Positions 5,267 to 6,821 of a stretch of DNA of 6,821 bases are shown piece by piece. This stretch comes from Treponema sp. Its GTDB lineage: Bacteria; Spirochaetota; Spirochaetia; Treponematales; Breznakiellaceae. Where the stretch lies: assembly GCA_031254795.1 (NCBI GenBank), contig JAIRTS010000116.1, positions 1-6,821 on the forward strand, read 5' to 3'. Numbering within the stretch: position 1 is the first letter of the stretch; each line of letters opens with the position of its first letter. The position numbers and the translations under genes are program-made. The notes beneath the pieces are model-generated. The model had not been told where the DNA came from. It made no database searches and saw only the letters and a program-made list of their open reading frames with translations.

Positions 5267-5302
5267 AGTCTATCCATAATGTGACTGTATTATGGATAGA
5301 CT
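5267..5302. repeat. Perfect 14-bp inverted repeat with 8-base spacer
   Basis: agtctatccataat (5267-5280) is exactly repeated in inverse orientation at 5289-5302. It is AT-rich without a T-tract, so it is a poor terminator. It could be an operator for a dimeric regulator, the fused ends of a collapsed miniature transposon, or an RNA hairpin. It begins directly after the stop codon of a 17-codon frame on the minus strand. Confidence 0.5.
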
Positions 5303-5356
5303 CTACCTATGATCGCGCATTCCCCGCGCAAGCCTCTTGCAAATGACGCGACGCAT
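5303..5356 (-). CDS. Possible 17-codon Arg-rich leader ORF
   Basis: ATG at 5356 to TAG at 5303 encodes MRRVICKRLARGMRDHR, with six arginines and one lysine in 17 residues. GGAG (minus strand 5368-5365) lies eight bases upstream within AAGGACGGAG, a good ribosome-binding site resembling that of queD. The stop codon abuts the 14-bp inverted repeat at 5267-5302, the layout of an attenuation leader. A chance origin is quite possible at this length. Confidence 0.2.
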   Translation of the reverse strand: MRRVICKRLARGMRDHR

Positions 5357-5387
5357 GAACGCCGCTCCGTCCTTCAAAAGCCGCTTT

Positions 5388-5419
5388 CAGCGCGGGAGAT
5401 TCATTCCGCTCCCGCGCTG
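5388..5419 (-). terminator. Hairpin around the rho stop codon
   Basis: cagcgcgggag (5388-5398) and ctcccgcgctg (5409-5419) are exact reverse complements, giving an 11-bp GC-rich stem whose 10-base loop contains the rho TGA (5401-5403). Only a weak TTTT follows, eight bases beyond the stem, so it is not a clean intrinsic terminator; it may protect the 3' end or slow ribosomes and polymerase at the end of rho. Confidence 0.45.
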
Positions 5420-6821
5420 CCGGTGTTCATCGATCTAAGGAACGCTTCATTATTCTTACTTTTCTTCATTCTGTCAACTATCAATTCGATGACTTCAATG
5501 TCATCCATGGGACTGATGACTTTGCGCAATATCCACAGCTTCTGCAACTCGTCTTCGGAGAGGAGAAGGTCTTCCTTGCGGGTGCCGGACTTCTTGATGT
5601 TGATGGCGGGGAAGAGGCGGCGGTCAGAAATGCGGCGATCAAGGTTAATTTCAAGATTGCCGGTGCCTTTGAACTCTTCGAAGATGACCTCATCCATGCG
5701 GCTGCCGGTTTCTATGAGCGCGGTTGATATGATGGTGAGGCTTCCGCCTTCCTCTATGTTGCGGGCGGCTCCAAAGAATCGCTTGGGCTTGTGGAGCGCG
5801 TTTGAGTCAACACCGCCAGAAAGTATCTTGCCGGACGCAGGTACGGTCTGGTTGTAAGCGCGCGCCAAACGAGTGATGGAATCCAGCAGGATAACCACAT
5901 CTTTTTTGTGCTCCACAAGGCGCTTGGCCTTTTCAAGAACCATTTCCGTAACCTGCACATGCCGGGACGACTGCTCGTCAAAGGTGGAGGAAATCACCTC
6001 GGCGCGTACCGTACGCTCCATATCCGTAACTTCCTCCGGGCGTTCGTCGATGAGCAGTACAATGAGGTAGACTTCCGGGTGATTGTGGGTGATGGCGTTG
6101 GCTATTTTCTGCATCATGATGGTTTTGCCGGTACGAGGCGGAGCGACGATGAGCGCGCGCTGACCCTTGCCGATGGGACAAAACAGGTTGATGATGCGGG
6201 TGGATATGTCTTCGCTGACGGTTTCCAGATCGAGCTTTTTGTTTGGATACAGCGGAGTGAGATTATCGAACGGGATGCGGTTCTGCGCTACGGTTGGAGA
6301 ATCGTAGTTTACCGTCTCAACATGGAGCATGGCGAAAAACCGTTCGCTCTCCTTGGGGCTGCGGATTTGACCGTAGACCGTGTCACCCGTTTTTAGGGCG
6401 AAGAGCCGTATCTGACTGGGGCTTATATAAATGTCATCGGGGCCGGGAAGGTAAGAATTCTGGGGGCTGCGGAGGAACCCGTAGCCGTCCGGCAGAATTT
6501 CAAGGGAGCCGTAAGCGTAGATGACACCGCCGCGATCCGTGTGGCTTTTCAGAAGGGTGAAAATCACCTCCTGTTTTTTTAAATTAACCAGAGCGTCATG
6601 TGAAATGCCGTAATACGAGGCAAGCTCCCGGAGATCCATCATGTTGAGCCTGATAAGCTCGTTGATGCACAAACGGGGTTTGCTGGTGTCCTCATTGCGC
6701 GGCTCCGGTTTGCCGTACAGATCGGGCATAGACGGCAATTTCGGTATGGGCGGCGAAAACTGCGGAATTGAGGCGTCCGAAAGAGGGGGCGTCATGGATT
6801 CAGCGCCGCGATTCTGCGCCA
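5401..6821 (-). CDS. rho: Transcription termination factor Rho (5' end uncertain)
   Basis: A hexameric RNA-dependent ATPase and translocase that ends transcription at untranslated RNA. Numbering from the ATG at 6795 (464 residues): a Pro-rich, probably disordered stretch at 1-40; the Rho N-terminal helical domain at about 41-86 (ELIRLNMMDLRELASYYGIS); the RNA-binding cold-shock fold at about 90-160 (DGYGFLRSPQNSYLPGPDDI); Walker A APPRTGKT at 218-225; LLIDERPEEVTDM at 247-259; the Walker B-type ILLDSITRLARAYN at 302-315; the Q-loop region SGGVDSNALHKPKRFFGAARN; and the R-loop FKGTGN at 375-380. The core matches E. coli Rho (419 residues) closely throughout. Upstream of 6795 the frame stays open to the window edge (AQNRGAES) and no RBS precedes that ATG, so the real start may lie beyond the edge with a longer disordered N-terminus. 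The P-loop has Arg-Thr where E. coli has Lys-Ala. Confidence 0.96.
   Translation of the reverse strand, partial: AQNRGAESMTPPLSDASIPQFSPPIPKLPSMPDLYGKPEPRNEDTSKPRLCINELIRLNMMDLRELASYYGISHDALVNLKKQEVIFTLLKSHTDRGGVIYAYGSLEILPDGYGFLRSPQNSYLPGPDDIYISPSQIRLFALKTGDTVYGQIRSPKESERFFAMLHVETVNYDSPTVAQNRIPFDNLTPLYPNKKLDLETVSEDISTRIINLFCPIGKGQRALIVAPPRTGKTIMMQKIANAITHNHPEVYLIVLLIDERPEEVTDMERTVRAEVISSTFDEQSSRHVQVTEMVLEKAKRLVEHKKDVVILLDSITRLARAYNQTVPASGKILSGGVDSNALHKPKRFFGAARNIEEGGSLTIISTALIETGSRMDEVIFEEFKGTGNLEINLDRRISDRRLFPAINIKKSGTRKEDLLLSEDELQKLWILRKVISPMDDIEVIELIVDRMKKSKNNEAFLRSMNTGSAGAE

Larger units (their letters stand above)
5053..5400 (-). other. 348-base rho-rpmE gap, packed with inverted repeats
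   Basis: No gene longer than 20 codons is convincing here. In the transcribed (minus) direction the gap holds, after the hairpin at the rho stop codon, a 17-codon Arg-rich frame, then hairpins at 5267-5302, 5213-5251, 5156-5190, 5104-5124 and 5071-5086, and then the rpmE RBS. No clean GC-stem plus U-tract terminator is seen for rho, so rho and rpmE may share a transcript whose middle is highly structured. I could not identify a strong promoter for rpmE. Confidence 0.6.

Noticed and set aside
5309..5857. 182-codon plus-strand open frame, Ser/Arg/Met-rich
   Set aside because: Mostly antisense to the strongly conserved C-terminal half of rho; low-complexity shadow composition.
5908..6396. 162-codon plus-strand open frame
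   Set aside because: Entirely antisense to the rho ATPase core; no independent evidence of coding.
1..6821. CRISPR array, tRNA/rRNA genes, phage or transposase genes
   Set aside because: No regularly spaced direct DNA repeats, no cloverleaf with a CCA-type end, and no integrase, transposase or phage structural motifs were found on either strand.

Overview
The window looks like chromosomal DNA from a treponeme-like spirochaete of moderate to high G+C. The clues are a LysM protein of a style I associate with Treponema, a rho-rpmE pair, an all-helical protein resembling a treponemal family of unknown function, and a bacterial FatA-type thioesterase. No phage, plasmid, CRISPR or intact transposon genes are visible. 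The genus assignment is an inference from memory of these families, not from a search.

Layout. Positions 1-912 (+) hold the 3' part of an alanine-rich repeat protein ending in a LysM domain. A 213-base gap follows, with a strong hairpin that competes with a second pairing, and a possible 43-codon CxxC mini-gene that runs 20 bases into the next gene. Positions 1126-1500 (+) encode QueD of queuosine/7-deazaguanine synthesis. It converges, with only 15 bases between stop codons, on a minus-strand block.

Read in its own direction, the minus-strand block is rho (5' end at or beyond the right edge), a 348-base gap rich in inverted repeats, rpmE (ribosomal protein L31, zinc form), an intrinsic terminator, an all-helical protein of unknown function (3076-4635), an acyl-ACP thioesterase (2252-3016) and a short methylenetetrahydrofolate-reductase-like protein (1516-2268). 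The last three are close or overlapping (59-base gap, then 17-base overlap), have no visible terminator between them, and probably form an operon. A consensus-like promoter lies directly against the proposed start of the first of the three.

Functionally this is mostly housekeeping: transcription termination, a ribosomal protein, tRNA modification, release of fatty acids from acyl carrier protein, probable one-carbon metabolism and a cell-wall-binding envelope protein. The parts not explained by ordinary genes are the structured gaps: mutually exclusive pairings upstream of queD, six inverted repeats and a 17-codon arginine-rich ORF between rho and rpmE, and a two-codon ORF, a transposon-end-like sequence and a possible leaderless promoter between rpmE and the helical protein. 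I see no convincing new multi-gene system here.
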